From: an uncultured Neomegalonema sp.
GTDB taxonomy: Bacteria > Pseudomonadota > Alphaproteobacteria > Rhodobacterales > Rhodobacteraceae
Reading direction: 5' to 3'
NCBI GenBank assembly: GCA_937911325.1
Contig: CALDSD010000100.1
Coordinates: forward strand, 1 to 64,000
DNA length: 64,000 bases
Numbering within the stretch: position 1 is the stretch's first letter; the number at the start of each line of letters is the position of its first letter. Below the pieces are notes generated by a model. It was not told the origin of the DNA. It searched no databases and saw only the letters and a list, made by a program, of their open reading frames with translations. The translations under genes and the position numbers were made by a program. Below, in pieces: positions 36,169 to 44,294 of the stretch.

Positions 36169-36633
36169 CTAACGGATTTCGAAGATCCCCTCGATTTCGA
36201 CGGCGACCCCACGGGGCAAGGACCCAGCGCCCACCGCGGCGCGCGCATGTCGACCCGCATCGCCGAAGACCTCAACCATCAAGTCAGAACAGCCGTTCAC
36301 GACTTCGGGCTGCTGAGCGAAGTCCGGCTGCGCGTTGACGAAGGCGGTCAACTTGACGACGCGGACGACGCGGTCGAGGTCGCCCCCGCAGGCCGCCTGA
36401 ACCTGTGCGATCAGCGACAGGCCGCAATCCCGCGCCGCCGCCTGACCCTGCTCGATCGACAGCTCCACCCCGACGCGTCCGGTCACGAGCCCTTCGGCGT
36501 TCTGAGAGATCTGCCCCGACACGAACAAGAGGTCGCCGCTGCGGACAAAGGGCACGTAGTTCGCCGCAGGCGCAGGGGCGTCGGGAAGCTTTATTCCAAG
36601 TTCGGAAAGCCGCGCCTCGATTTGTCCGCTCAT
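36169..36633 (-). CDS. ridA: RidA family protein
   Basis: A 154-residue member of the RidA/YjgF superfamily; true RidA hydrolyses reactive enamine and imine intermediates from PLP enzymes. Family features are VPFVRSGDLLFVSGQI, the helix after QGQAAARDCGLSLIAQV and RAAVGAGSLPRGVAVEIEG at the end, where the Arg that binds the carboxylate is found. It is of the longer subgroup, so the exact substrate may differ. GGAGG lies eight bases upstream of the ATG. It overlaps nothing and leads the glycerophosphodiesterase gene by four bases. Confidence 0.88.
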   Translation of the reverse strand: MSGQIEARLSELGIKLPDAPAPAANYVPFVRSGDLLFVSGQISQNAEGLVTGRVGVELSIEQGQAAARDCGLSLIAQVQAACGGDLDRVVRVVKLTAFVNAQPDFAQQPEVVNGCSDLMVEVFGDAGRHARAAVGAGSLPRGVAVEIEGIFEIR

Positions 36634-36727
36634 TTTGGTAACCTCCAACGTGTAAATGTTCGTCTATTCGCCATCGGCGCAACAGCGTGTCGCCGACTTG
36701 CCAGGCCTTGACCCTTTGGAGCACGCC

Positions 36728-37537
36728 ATGTTCGCCGTCTTCAAGACCCTTCCGTCATCCGCAACGGCAGCCGCCGCCTTGTTGGTCGTCAGCGGATCCG
36801 CCGCATTCTCTCAAGACGCGGCTCCGGATGTCAGATTGGCTCCCCAAACCGCCGTCTACGAACTCAGCCTGGAGCGATCGAATGACGGGACGATCGCAGC
36901 GGCGGAAGGTCGCCTTGCGGTGCAATTGACCGACACTTGCGAAGGCTATGCGCTCAGCGAGCGGATGGTTTTGGAGCTGTTCCCGGCGGATGGCGAGCCG
37001 ACGGTGATCGACAGCCAGTTCAGCAGCTACGAGGCGCGCGACCATTCCTTGTATCGCTACAGCTCGAAACTGATCGTCAACGGGTCCGAGGTCGATGCGA
37101 CTGAAGGCACGGGGCTGGGCGGCGACGGCGCCCGCCAGGCGGATATCCGGAAACCCGAGGCGGCCGAGTTGGCGCTGCCGCCGGGCGCGTTGTTTCCATT
37201 GGAGTTTTCAACAAAAATGATCGGCGCGGCGCTGATGGGAGACGGGTCGTTCGAGGCCCCTTACTTCGACGGCGACAGCGACAATCCGACCGTTCTCGTG
37301 TCCGCACAGTTTCTGAACGAGACAACCGGTCCGAACACGCTCCAGGAGAATGGCCGCAGTTGGCTCACGACTCTGGCCTTCTACAACCTCGAAACGTCGG
37401 CGGAGCAACCGATCTACCAGTCGAGCCTCCGCCTCTACGAAAACGGCGTCGCAGACCAGATGCTGTTGAATTACGGAGACTTCTCCATCCGCGCCGAGCT
37501 GGGAGACCTCGAACTCTTGCCCAGCGGATGCGACTAG
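36728..37537 (+). CDS. eipB: Cell-envelope integrity protein EipB (DUF1849)
   Basis: A 269-residue periplasmic protein with a signal peptide (about 1-28, ending AAFSQ). EipB in Brucella is needed for envelope stability and folds as an open beta-spiral. Two cysteines lie at C71 (LTDTCEGYA) and C268 (PSGCD), at the spacing of the conserved disulfide in Brucella EipB. Family segments LPPGALFPLEFSTKMI and NFGDFSIRAEL-type closing beta strands are present. GGAG lies eight bases before the ATG. A small unrelated gene converges from the right. Confidence 0.93.
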   Translation: MFAVFKTLPSSATAAAALLVVSGSAAFSQDAAPDVRLAPQTAVYELSLERSNDGTIAAAEGRLAVQLTDTCEGYALSERMVLELFPADGEPTVIDSQFSSYEARDHSLYRYSSKLIVNGSEVDATEGTGLGGDGARQADIRKPEAAELALPPGALFPLEFSTKMIGAALMGDGSFEAPYFDGDSDNPTVLVSAQFLNETTGPNTLQENGRSWLTTLAFYNLETSAEQPIYQSSLRLYENGVADQMLLNYGDFSIRAELGDLELLPSGCD

Positions 37538-37556
37538 GCCGAGCAGACCGCAGCTC

Positions 37557-37748
37557 TTAGTTTGGTCGGCTGAAGGCGCTGATCGCGTCGTCGGTCTCGC
37601 GATCGACCTGGGCGGAGACTTCGTCCATGGCCGCAGACAGCGCTTGTTCGATGATCCGAGCGGCGTGCGTCAGACCCAGCTGGGTCGCCTGGTGATGGAG
37701 CACCACAAGATCCGCGCAAAACTGAGCTAACTTTGGCTTCTCGCTCAC
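37557..37748 (-). CDS. Conserved small hypothetical protein
   Basis: A 63-residue acidic, helical protein with GTG start and AAGGA six bases upstream. It reads MSEKPKLAQFCADLVVLHHQ at the start and ends with an aspartate-rich helix and SAFSRPN. The layout of two amphipathic helices and the good ribosome site support a real gene. I do not recognise a family. It converges on eipB with a 19-base gap. Confidence 0.55.
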   Translation of the reverse strand: MSEKPKLAQFCADLVVLHHQATQLGLTHAARIIEQALSAAMDEVSAQVDRETDDAISAFSRPN

Positions 37749-38054
37749 GCCCGTCCTTTCTCTAGCCTGCCGATCTGCGCAGAGAGATCAGATTTCTTGC
37801 CGGGCGGGTTAAACCATTCAACCTTTTAATAAAATCTTACTGAATCGATGTGTCGCCAGCGCCGCGCGCGCTGGCTGAGGGCGTTCACGAAGGGAACAGC
37901 GCGCCGCAAGGCGTGACTCGTTTACCGCAGGCTGGTCCTTTGGCGGCGCAAAACGGAAGAACACCCTTTGATAACGAATTCCACAGACATATTGTTCCTC
38001 TCGAGCGAGAACCGGGTCGTCAGACATATTTTGCCTTGGGGGCATACGAGGTAG
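37749..38054. other. Gene-free mlaA upstream region with hairpin
   Basis: No gene is visible in these 306 bases. An AT-rich segment with TTTTAATAAAA lies at 37823-37833, and a perfect 8-bp hairpin, GCCAGCGC/GCGCTGGC, at 37855-37875. The segment must hold the promoters of the leftward small gene and of mlaA. No terminator-like T run follows the hairpin. Confidence 0.4.
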
Positions 38055-38777
38055 ATGAAACTGCAATCAATTGGGCGCGCCACAGCGGCTTTATTCGTGG
38101 CGGCGACATTGAGCGCCTGCGCGACGACGGAGGCTGTCGACGGCGTCTACGACCCTTACCAGCCGCTGAACCGTGATTTTCACGAGTTCAACAAAGGTCT
38201 CGACACCGTCGTTGTTCGGCCGGTCAGTTCGGTCTACGGCGATGTGACGCCAGGGCTCGTACGCTTGCTGATCGGCAACGCGCTGAGCCATCTGGAACTG
38301 CCCCGCGACTTCGCCAACAACGTGTTCATGGGCAAATGGGAGCCGGCCGGATCAACCCTGGCCCGGTTCGCCGTCAACACGATTGTCGGCGCCGGCGGTC
38401 TGCTGGACCCCGCGACCGATTTCGAGATCGAGAAGCAGGACGCCGACTTCGGCATGACGCTCGCCCACTACGGAGCCGGCGAGGGCGCGTACTGGGAACT
38501 GCCGTTCTTGGGTCCGGGAACGACGCGCAGCCACTGGGGCCGGTTCGTCGACTTCGCCTTTGCGCCGACGACCTACATTGGCGCGCCGATCAGCGGCTAC
38601 ACGGTTCTTGGCCTGAATACAGTCGAGTTCAGGGACACCAACGAGAACGCTGTCGACAGCGTGCTTTACGAAAGCGCGGACTCCTACACCACGGCGCGTA
38701 GCTTGTTCTTGCAAAACAGGCGGGCCCAGCTTGGAGAAGCGGATGATGGCGAAGAAGTGGAGATCATCGCCGAGTAG
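38055..38777 (+). CDS. mlaA: MlaA (VacJ) outer-membrane lipoprotein
   Basis: MlaA takes mislocalised phospholipids from the outer leaflet of the outer membrane for return to the inner membrane. The 240-residue protein has a lipoprotein signal with lipobox LSAC near residue 22. The family core YDPYQPLNRDFHEFNKGLD and LPFLGPGTTRSHWGRFVDFA are strongly conserved. A C-terminal acidic tail follows. mlaC lies 50 bases downstream in the same direction. MlaFED, the ABC transporter, is not in the window. Confidence 0.95.
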   Translation: MKLQSIGRATAALFVAATLSACATTEAVDGVYDPYQPLNRDFHEFNKGLDTVVVRPVSSVYGDVTPGLVRLLIGNALSHLELPRDFANNVFMGKWEPAGSTLARFAVNTIVGAGGLLDPATDFEIEKQDADFGMTLAHYGAGEGAYWELPFLGPGTTRSHWGRFVDFAFAPTTYIGAPISGYTVLGLNTVEFRDTNENAVDSVLYESADSYTTARSLFLQNRRAQLGEADDGEEVEIIAE

Positions 38778-38827
38778 CCGCCTCATTTAATGTCCATATA
38801 CTCCTAGGGTTTTTGGGAGGCGTAGCT

Positions 38828-39430
38828 ATGTTTCTGTTTTCACGTCGTAATTTTCTCGCTGTTGCGGTTTGCAGCTGTTTTTTGAGCGCGGCGCCGCAGG
38901 CGGCCATCGCGCTTGATGAAGCTGAAGCCCGAGAGCTGGTCATGGGAGTGGCGGGAGACGTCATCGCCCTCGTGCAGTCCGATGTGCCGATTGAAAGCAA
39001 ACGCAGCGAACTCAAACGGCTCATGAGCGCAACAGCGGACATGACGGCGATCGGCCGCTTTGCGATCGGGCGTCCGTGGAACGAGATGTCGGACACGCAG
39101 AAAGATGCGTATCTGTCCGCCTTCACCGATTATGTCGCAAAGATCTACACCAGCCGTTTTAGCGACTATAAGGGCGAGACCCTCGAGTTCGCGGGATCCA
39201 GGTCGGGCAAGAAGGACCTGTATGTCCTGACGAACTTCGCACGGTCCGGACAGCAGCCGCTTGAAGTCTCTTGGCGTGTTCGCGAGATTGGCGGCGCTCC
39301 GAAGATCTTGGACATCGAAGCCGAAGGGATCTCGCTGCTGGTGAGCCTGAAGAACGAGATGAGCGGTCTTCTCTCGCAGAACAACAATAGCGTCGACAAG
39401 GTGATCGAGGTCCTGAAAACCAAGGCTTGA
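38828..39430 (+). CDS. mlaC: MlaC family phospholipid-binding protein (Tat signal)
   Basis: A 200-residue periplasmic carrier of phospholipids between MlaA and the inner-membrane MlaFED complex. The body matches the MlaC/Ttg2D fold: GVAGDVIALVQSD, then the helix FAIGRPWNEMSDTQKDAYLSAF, and the ending NNSVDKVIEVLKTK. The N-terminal signal is MFLFSRRNFLAVAV, which carries a twin-arginine SRRNFL motif, so it may be exported by Tat rather than Sec. GGAGG lies eight to nine bases before the ATG. The 3' end overlaps the start of the next gene. Confidence 0.92.
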   Translation: MFLFSRRNFLAVAVCSCFLSAAPQAAIALDEAEARELVMGVAGDVIALVQSDVPIESKRSELKRLMSATADMTAIGRFAIGRPWNEMSDTQKDAYLSAFTDYVAKIYTSRFSDYKGETLEFAGSRSGKKDLYVLTNFARSGQQPLEVSWRVREIGGAPKILDIEAEGISLLVSLKNEMSGLLSQNNNSVDKVIEVLKTKA

Positions 39431-39858
39431 CCTTCGTGGCCTTGCAGCAAAGCGCGACAGTCTTTGACGTTGAAACACCAGGCTCGTCGATGATCCTGGT
39501 GACTGCGCGCATATCGGACTGGGTTCAAACACATGAACCAACACAGGGACTGCTGACGCTTCTGTGCCAGCACACATCCGCAAGCCTTACGATTCAAGAG
39601 AATGCGAGCCCCGAGGTTCGGGGGGATCTTGACTTGGCCTTTGACCGGCTTGCGCCGCGCACCCTACCCTACGCGCACAACCTGGAGGGCCCTGACGATA
39701 TGCCAGCGCATATCCGAACGGTGCTGTCGGGCGCGCAACTGTCAATTCCGGTGATAGACGGGCGATTGGCGCTTGGAACCTGGCAGGGCATCTTTCTTTG
39801 GGAGCACCGCGACGCGCCCCACCACCGCCGGATCGCAGCGCATCTGCTCTACGAATAA
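39427..39858 (+). CDS. yjbQ: YjbQ family protein (secondary thiamine-phosphate synthase enzyme)
   Basis: A 143-residue protein of the UPF0047/YjbQ family, of which some members have thiamine-phosphate synthase activity in vitro. The family motif HTSASLTIQENASPEVRGDL is intact, as is PDDMPAHIRTVLSGAQLSIPV and LGTWQGIFLWEHR. The start shown is a TTG that overlaps the mlaC stop (TTGA); GTG at 39436 is the alternative. Role in the cell is uncertain. It is translationally coupled to mlaC. Confidence 0.88.
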   Translation: MTFVALQQSATVFDVETPGSSMILVTARISDWVQTHEPTQGLLTLLCQHTSASLTIQENASPEVRGDLDLAFDRLAPRTLPYAHNLEGPDDMPAHIRTVLSGAQLSIPVIDGRLALGTWQGIFLWEHRDAPHHRRIAAHLLYE

Positions 39859-39904
39859 ACAAGACAAACACTACCGAACCCACCGCCAGGCGAAGAACGG
39901 AACG

Positions 39905-40450
39905 CTACTTGGCCGCGACCTGATCATGCGCGTCGGTCGGGTCGTAGGGCGGCGCGAGTTCTAAACGCTCCTGGATCTGCCGCAGCGTGACCGGGCGATA
40001 GTTCCAGACGTCCACGCCGACATCGCAGCGACGCGCATTGGGTCCTATCCGTCCATGGGTGTGCCCATGCAGATGCAGAGCGCCGCGCCACGCGCCAGGC
40101 CATTCCAGCAGCGGATAATGGCACAGAACGATCTTCACGCCGTCAAGCTTCAGCTCCAACAGGTCATGGCATCCTTCCCAGCGCTCGAGCTTACCCGTGT
40201 TCGCAGAGTCATGATTGCCGCGAATGAACGTGATGCGACCCGACAATTGTTCCAAGATCCTGGCTGCCGGCTTGGACCCCTTGAAGCAAAAGTCGCCAAG
40301 ATGAAAAACGCGATCGTCGGGTTGGACCACAGCGTTCCAGTTCTTAACCAGGGCCGCGTTCATCTCGTCGACCGAGCAAAAGGGCCGCTCACACAGGCGG
40401 ATAATGGCCGAGTGGTCAAAATGACTGTCGGCGGTAAAAAAGGTCTGCAT
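39905..40450 (-). CDS. Calcineurin-like metallophosphoesterase
   Basis: A 181-residue protein with the metallophosphoesterase metal-binding set: ADSHFDH near residue 6, GDFCFKG near 52, RGNHD near 75 and CHYPLLEWPGAWRGALHLHGHTHGR near 118, where both C-terminal histidines bind metal. The start fits the family N-terminus MQTFFTADSHFDH; the frame is open 18 codons further upstream without a ribosome site. It is the small phosphoesterase form often found alone. The substrate is unknown. It converges on yjbQ. Confidence 0.88.
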   Translation of the reverse strand: MQTFFTADSHFDHSAIIRLCERPFCSVDEMNAALVKNWNAVVQPDDRVFHLGDFCFKGSKPAARILEQLSGRITFIRGNHDSANTGKLERWEGCHDLLELKLDGVKIVLCHYPLLEWPGAWRGALHLHGHTHGRIGPNARRCDVGVDVWNYRPVTLRQIQERLELAPPYDPTDAHDQVAAK

Positions 40451-40677
40451 CCGACGGCTTATGTCGCACGCGCCAACCGCGTGGCAAGTTAGGGATCTCC
40501 GCATTGAACGTCGCGTCGATTTGCGAACCGAAGCGAGAGCTTGTTTGCGCCTTGGAATATCCCGGAGCGCTGCATATTCACCCCACTTTCTAAGTGGTCA
40601 AAGCGCTCGCAAATCTGCAGAGACTTGCGCCTCGCCAACTGAGACGGCGGCGACGGCTTGCATAGACAGTCTTTGCG

Positions 40678-41790
40678 CTACTGAACCGCAAAATAGTCTT
40701 CGCACCGCCCCTCCCGGCGCACGTCGGCCGTGCAGCAATGCAGACCGCCGCCAAAGGCGTAGGCATCCCTGAGATCGACCGGGATCACTTCCTGTCCAAG
40801 CTTGTCCAGCTGTTCCATCTGATAGACCTCCGACGCTTCGACACAGACCGTTTTTGGATCCAGCACCAGCACGTTCATGGACAGCCACGTCGACGAGTAA
40901 CACAGCGGCGGAGGCGCGTTATGGGCCGGCTGCGCGGCATCGACGATCTCCCAACCGTTCTTCTCGAAGTATTCACGCTGGTCATCGGGCAGCCGCCGCT
41001 GCGGATTGTTCAGGATCAGCCCTGGGCGGATCGGAGTGAACGTGGCGTCGATATGGATCGGGTATGGATCGCCAGGGAAGTTCACGGCTGTGACGCGGTG
41101 ATCGGGAAAGTGCCGCCGGAGCCACTCGATCCCCTTGAGATTGGTTGTGAAACCGTGCTGGACGATCAAGTCCTTCCCGAACCGCAGAACGTCGGCGGCG
41201 TCGAACAGCGGTTCTTCCTCCGTCGTGACGAAGAACTTCTCCGCCGTCCATTCCAACCGCTTCGCCACGCCAATCTGCTCGGACAAATAGTCGGGCCGGT
41301 AGTCGACATCCGTGAGCCTGGGCTTTGGCGCAGCCTCGTGCCGGAAGTTGGGATCTTCTTCGAAGTAGCGCTGCAACAACGGCCGATAGCAAAGATATTC
41401 GAACCACCGACAGCGATAAGACATCGTCGCTTCGACGATCTCATTGCCGCCCGTCAGCAGCACCTCCCGCGGCGGCATGCACCCAAACTGGCTCTCGGTG
41501 TGGAAGTCGGGCGTCGTGGCCGGTTTCGAGAAGTCGATGGGCGTCGGTCGGTCGACAATCACCCCGCGCCGTTCGAGCATCGCTGCAAAATCGTCCAGCA
41601 GCTCGTTCCCGCGATCGATCGTCTCCTGCGGACGCTTGCCCCATTGGCCGCGCATGTCGCTGTCTTCGGGCACCTTCGCGTCCAGTGCGGGTTCGGGCGG
41701 CGGGATATGGCAATCCGTGGCGCGACCGACGATCACGTGTCTGAGCGGATCCCATTCGTTCCAACTGTTGACGACGGTTTTCTCGCTCAT
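40678..41790 (-). CDS. Arginine:glycine amidinotransferase-like enzyme
   Basis: A 370-residue amidinotransferase of the penta-eight fold. It aligns by eye along its whole length with animal AGAT (GATM), the enzyme that moves the amidino group of arginine to glycine to form guanidinoacetate. The catalytic Asp, His and Cys appear as FDAAD (about D197), HIDATF (H246) and GLHCCTADVRREG (C352). NSWNEWDPLRHVIVGRA opens the protein as in AGAT. Bacterial relatives include CyrA and AmtA of toxin pathways, and serine- or lysine-accepting versions are possible. The gene stands alone, with no recognisable biosynthetic partner beside it. Confidence 0.88.
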   Translation of the reverse strand: MSEKTVVNSWNEWDPLRHVIVGRATDCHIPPPEPALDAKVPEDSDMRGQWGKRPQETIDRGNELLDDFAAMLERRGVIVDRPTPIDFSKPATTPDFHTESQFGCMPPREVLLTGGNEIVEATMSYRCRWFEYLCYRPLLQRYFEEDPNFRHEAAPKPRLTDVDYRPDYLSEQIGVAKRLEWTAEKFFVTTEEEPLFDAADVLRFGKDLIVQHGFTTNLKGIEWLRRHFPDHRVTAVNFPGDPYPIHIDATFTPIRPGLILNNPQRRLPDDQREYFEKNGWEIVDAAQPAHNAPPPLCYSSTWLSMNVLVLDPKTVCVEASEVYQMEQLDKLGQEVIPVDLRDAYAFGGGLHCCTADVRREGRCEDYFAVQ

Positions 41791-41942
41791 GAACGGCCTC
41801 CGATCGAGGGGAATGGAATGGATCTGCGCCGCCGATCTGAAACGAGGGCGCCTTGACCGACAAGGCGGATTTGGACCCTCTGGGACTCGGAAAGCGACGC
41901 CGACGCCCAGATACGTCGCAACCCGTTTAGGGGACTGTTCTT

Positions 41943-42986
41943 ATGCGCCTCATCCTCATCATCTGCGCAATTTCGCTTGCGATCGCCTTACAGACCCCGG
42001 CGCAGGCCGGTCTTTTGTCCACCCTGGGGAAGATTGCGCGCGAGGCCGGAGAGGCTGGTGTGAAAAGCGGCGACGAGCTGAGCGGACTTGGCGCGGCGGC
42101 TCGGGGGGCGCTCGACGACGTCAAGACGCCCGGCGCCAAGGCGATGGCGCTCGCACCGGACGCCGACGGCCGCCTGCACGTCGCGGACGAGGCCGGCGTT
42201 GAAACCCGGCTGGCCAGCGACAGCGACGTCGATGCGCTCTTCCGGGCCGCGGAGGACCCCGATGCGATCGAGGTTTTCGCAGACGCCTCGACGGTTGCAC
42301 GCCGCGATAGCGTGACGATCGCCCTCGCGGAGCGCGGCGCGCTCAAGCTCAAGCGACAGGGGAAGGCGTACGCCGTCGAGCTCTCATCGGAAGGGGGGCT
42401 TTTGGTTCGCCTCAGCGACGACCTCGCGGTCGAAGCGGGACCTCTTCTTGATGAGGCGTTGTTTGCGCTTCAAAAACCCATCAATCGCGCGAACCTGCGC
42501 CCGCTTCGTTTCGACGACCAAGCTGCTTCCAGCCAACTGTCGTCCGCGCCGCGACCAAAGGACGGCGTCAACCAGATTGACGCTCTTTCGCCGGACGACA
42601 TCGAAAACGGATTTGCCCGCCTCAATGTTCAAGTCGTGATTGTCCAGGGACAGCTTCGGGACGACGTGCTGCGCGTCGAGGTCGGCGTTGTGTCGCTGGA
42701 TCGACTGCGCAAGGCCGCACATGACGCCGACGTGCACCTCGTGCTGCTGGACACCGGCGTCGCCGCGCAGCCAGCCGGCATCGGTCTGAAGCTGTCCGAA
42801 GCGATGCAGGCTGACACGTTCGCTTCGTTTCTGGGCGCGTTGGCCCGCGGGAACAAATCGTTCACGATCACGGCCGCGACAGGAGCGAAGGGACGCGTTC
42901 GATTGGCGGCGCGTCCAGCGACCGAGATCGACACGAGCGGTTCCGCCGTGGGCGACGCGGGGCTTGCGGAAACGGGGGCGGCGTAG
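41943..42986 (+). CDS. Secreted protein of unknown family
   Basis: A 347-residue protein with a clear signal peptide (MRLILIICAISLAIALQTPAQA). The mature part is alanine- and aspartate-rich with alternating helical and strand-like blocks: an N-terminal helix LLSTLGKIAREAGEAGVKSG, three segments each built on a short hydrophobic beta pattern (around 85-130), and a C-terminal half with LVLLDTGVAAQPAGIGL and FTITAATGAKGRVRLAA. AGGGGA lies ten bases upstream of the ATG. I do not recognise a family. It is followed by a small membrane-protein gene, which could be a partner. Confidence 0.7.
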   Translation: MRLILIICAISLAIALQTPAQAGLLSTLGKIAREAGEAGVKSGDELSGLGAAARGALDDVKTPGAKAMALAPDADGRLHVADEAGVETRLASDSDVDALFRAAEDPDAIEVFADASTVARRDSVTIALAERGALKLKRQGKAYAVELSSEGGLLVRLSDDLAVEAGPLLDEALFALQKPINRANLRPLRFDDQAASSQLSSAPRPKDGVNQIDALSPDDIENGFARLNVQVVIVQGQLRDDVLRVEVGVVSLDRLRKAAHDADVHLVLLDTGVAAQPAGIGLKLSEAMQADTFASFLGALARGNKSFTITAATGAKGRVRLAARPATEIDTSGSAVGDAGLAETGAA

Positions 42987-43025
42987 GATCTGGCGCTACA
43001 AGGGGTTGAACTGGCCACCCGCGAT

Positions 43026-43331
43026 ATGGACGACGAGCGGGAACGCGAACTTCGGATCCACCCCGGCGTCCACAGCGACATATCAACCTTTGTGATCATG
43101 AACGTGGTGCTGGGACTGGCCGCCGCGCGAACCGGTTGGCGCGGCTTCCGGTGGATCTGGCCGTCGCCGACCCGCCTGAAGTGGTTGGTTCATCCGATAC
43201 GCTTCACAGTCTTTGCACTTGTCTTCCTGCCGCTGACCGGGGCCGTCTGCTTCATCGCATCGATCCTCATCGGGGTATGGCGCGCTCTGGCGTGGTTCTT
43301 TGGGCTTTTTGGCTTCGGTCGCGCCGCGTGA
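43026..43331 (+). CDS. Small membrane protein of unknown family
   Basis: A 101-residue protein with an acidic, charged N-terminus (MDDERERELRIH), one short hydrophobic segment (about 23-34) and a stronger membrane stretch near residues 60-95 ending FFGLFGFGRAA. No clear ribosome site precedes the ATG; a later in-frame ATG near 43099 is possible. I do not recognise a family. It follows the secreted protein by 39 bases, and its end overlaps the open frame upstream of the HNH gene. Confidence 0.5.
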   Translation: MDDERERELRIHPGVHSDISTFVIMNVVLGLAAARTGWRGFRWIWPSPTRLKWLVHPIRFTVFALVFLPLTGAVCFIASILIGVWRALAWFFGLFGFGRAA

Positions 43332-43377
43332 GCTCTCACTGGACGAACACTTTGCGCGGCTTAACTCGCGGCTCGGG

Positions 43378-43692
43378 ATGAGCAACGACGACGACCCGAT
43401 CTGCCCTATCTGCCTGCGCCCGATCCCTCCGGAAGCGCGGCAAAGCCTGCATCACCTGGTGCCCAAGCTGAAAGGCGGGCGGCATGGCCCGACCGTGTTG
43501 CTGCATCAGATCTGTCATAACGAGATCCACGCGGCGCTTACGGAGGCCGAGCTCGCCAGGGTCTACAACACCCCAGAGAAACTAAGGGCGCATCCACAGA
43601 TCGCGCGCTTCGCCGAATGGGTCGGCAAGAAAGAACCGACGTTTCACAACCGCACTGTGGGAGGGCGACGCAAGCGGCCTAAACGAGGTTGA
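43378..43692 (+). CDS. HNH endonuclease-like protein
   Basis: A 104-residue protein with a compact HNH nuclease fold. Zinc-binding CPIC near residue 10 and CHNE near 46 flank the catalytic segment LHHLVPKLKGGRHGP, and the final H of the HNH motif is in CHNEIHAAL. The C-terminal tail is basic. The frame is open upstream to 43300; the start shown is the first ATG that keeps the family N-terminus. It could be a solitary nuclease. There is no methyltransferase or phage gene beside it. Confidence 0.8.
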   Translation: MSNDDDPICPICLRPIPPEARQSLHHLVPKLKGGRHGPTVLLHQICHNEIHAALTEAELARVYNTPEKLRAHPQIARFAEWVGKKEPTFHNRTVGGRRKRPKRG

Positions 43693-43737
43693 CCCAGCGC
43701 ACACCAAACTGCTTCTCGCCCAGCCCTGAACGCAAAT

Positions 43738-43779
43738 CGAAATCAAAATCAAAGAAGCGGAACGCGAAAGCCCCGCTTC
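43738..43779 (-). terminator. Probable terminator of the DUF4278 gene
   Basis: On the minus strand GAAGCGG and CCGCTTC (43779-43754) form a 7-bp stem, followed by TTTGATTTTGATTT. It lies about 47 bases after the DUF4278 stop. Confidence 0.6.
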
Positions 43780-43825
43780 GAGAAACCAGCGCCACCGACT
43801 GGTCTCTTGCCGCCCTGTTTTCGTG

Positions 43826-44050
43826 CTAACCGAAAACCGCAACCGGCGCATTGCCGCCGGGGCCATCCTGATCCGAGACGCCGCGGTATACTTTCGCGTA
43901 GCGGCTCGCATAGATCGGGCGATCACGCCGCCACGCCTCGCGCGGATCAAACTCGACGCCGCGATAGCAAAGCGTCGGCACCGGGCCGGCAGGCTCCTTG
44001 GTCAGATCTTCGCGAGTGTAACGGACCCCTCGGTAAACCATCTCAGTCAT
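43826..44050 (-). CDS. DUF4278 miniprotein
   Basis: A 74-residue protein with three YRGV units: YRGVRY near residue 6, YRGVEF near 29 and YRGVSD near 55. The first matches the DUF4278 family, whose function is unknown. AAGGAGG lies eight bases before the ATG, so translation should be strong. The frame is open further upstream but that extension has no support. It is divergent from the ribbon-helix-helix/PII gene, with 244 bases between. A hairpin and T-rich terminator follow the stop. Confidence 0.75.
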   Translation of the reverse strand: MTEMVYRGVRYTREDLTKEPAGPVPTLCYRGVEFDPREAWRRDRPIYASRYAKVYRGVSDQDGPGGNAPVAVFG

Positions 44051-44294
44051 CGCAACCTCCTTTTGTGTCGCCCCAGTGAAAGGGGACGTTTCCTCCACCT
44101 GCGCGGCGCACTTGCCTGGCGCTTTTGCAATCCGACGACTCAGCGTCTCGGTATGCTTATATTGTGTATTATGTGTAAGTTTTGCAAGTAGCTTATTTTG
44201 CAGAACACGCGCATAGTGTCGACAAAGCGGTTCAGAGCGGGGTAAACCCGCCGCATGAGCAGGGTTTTCAAGGGTTTCGCGAGGTTGAAGACGC

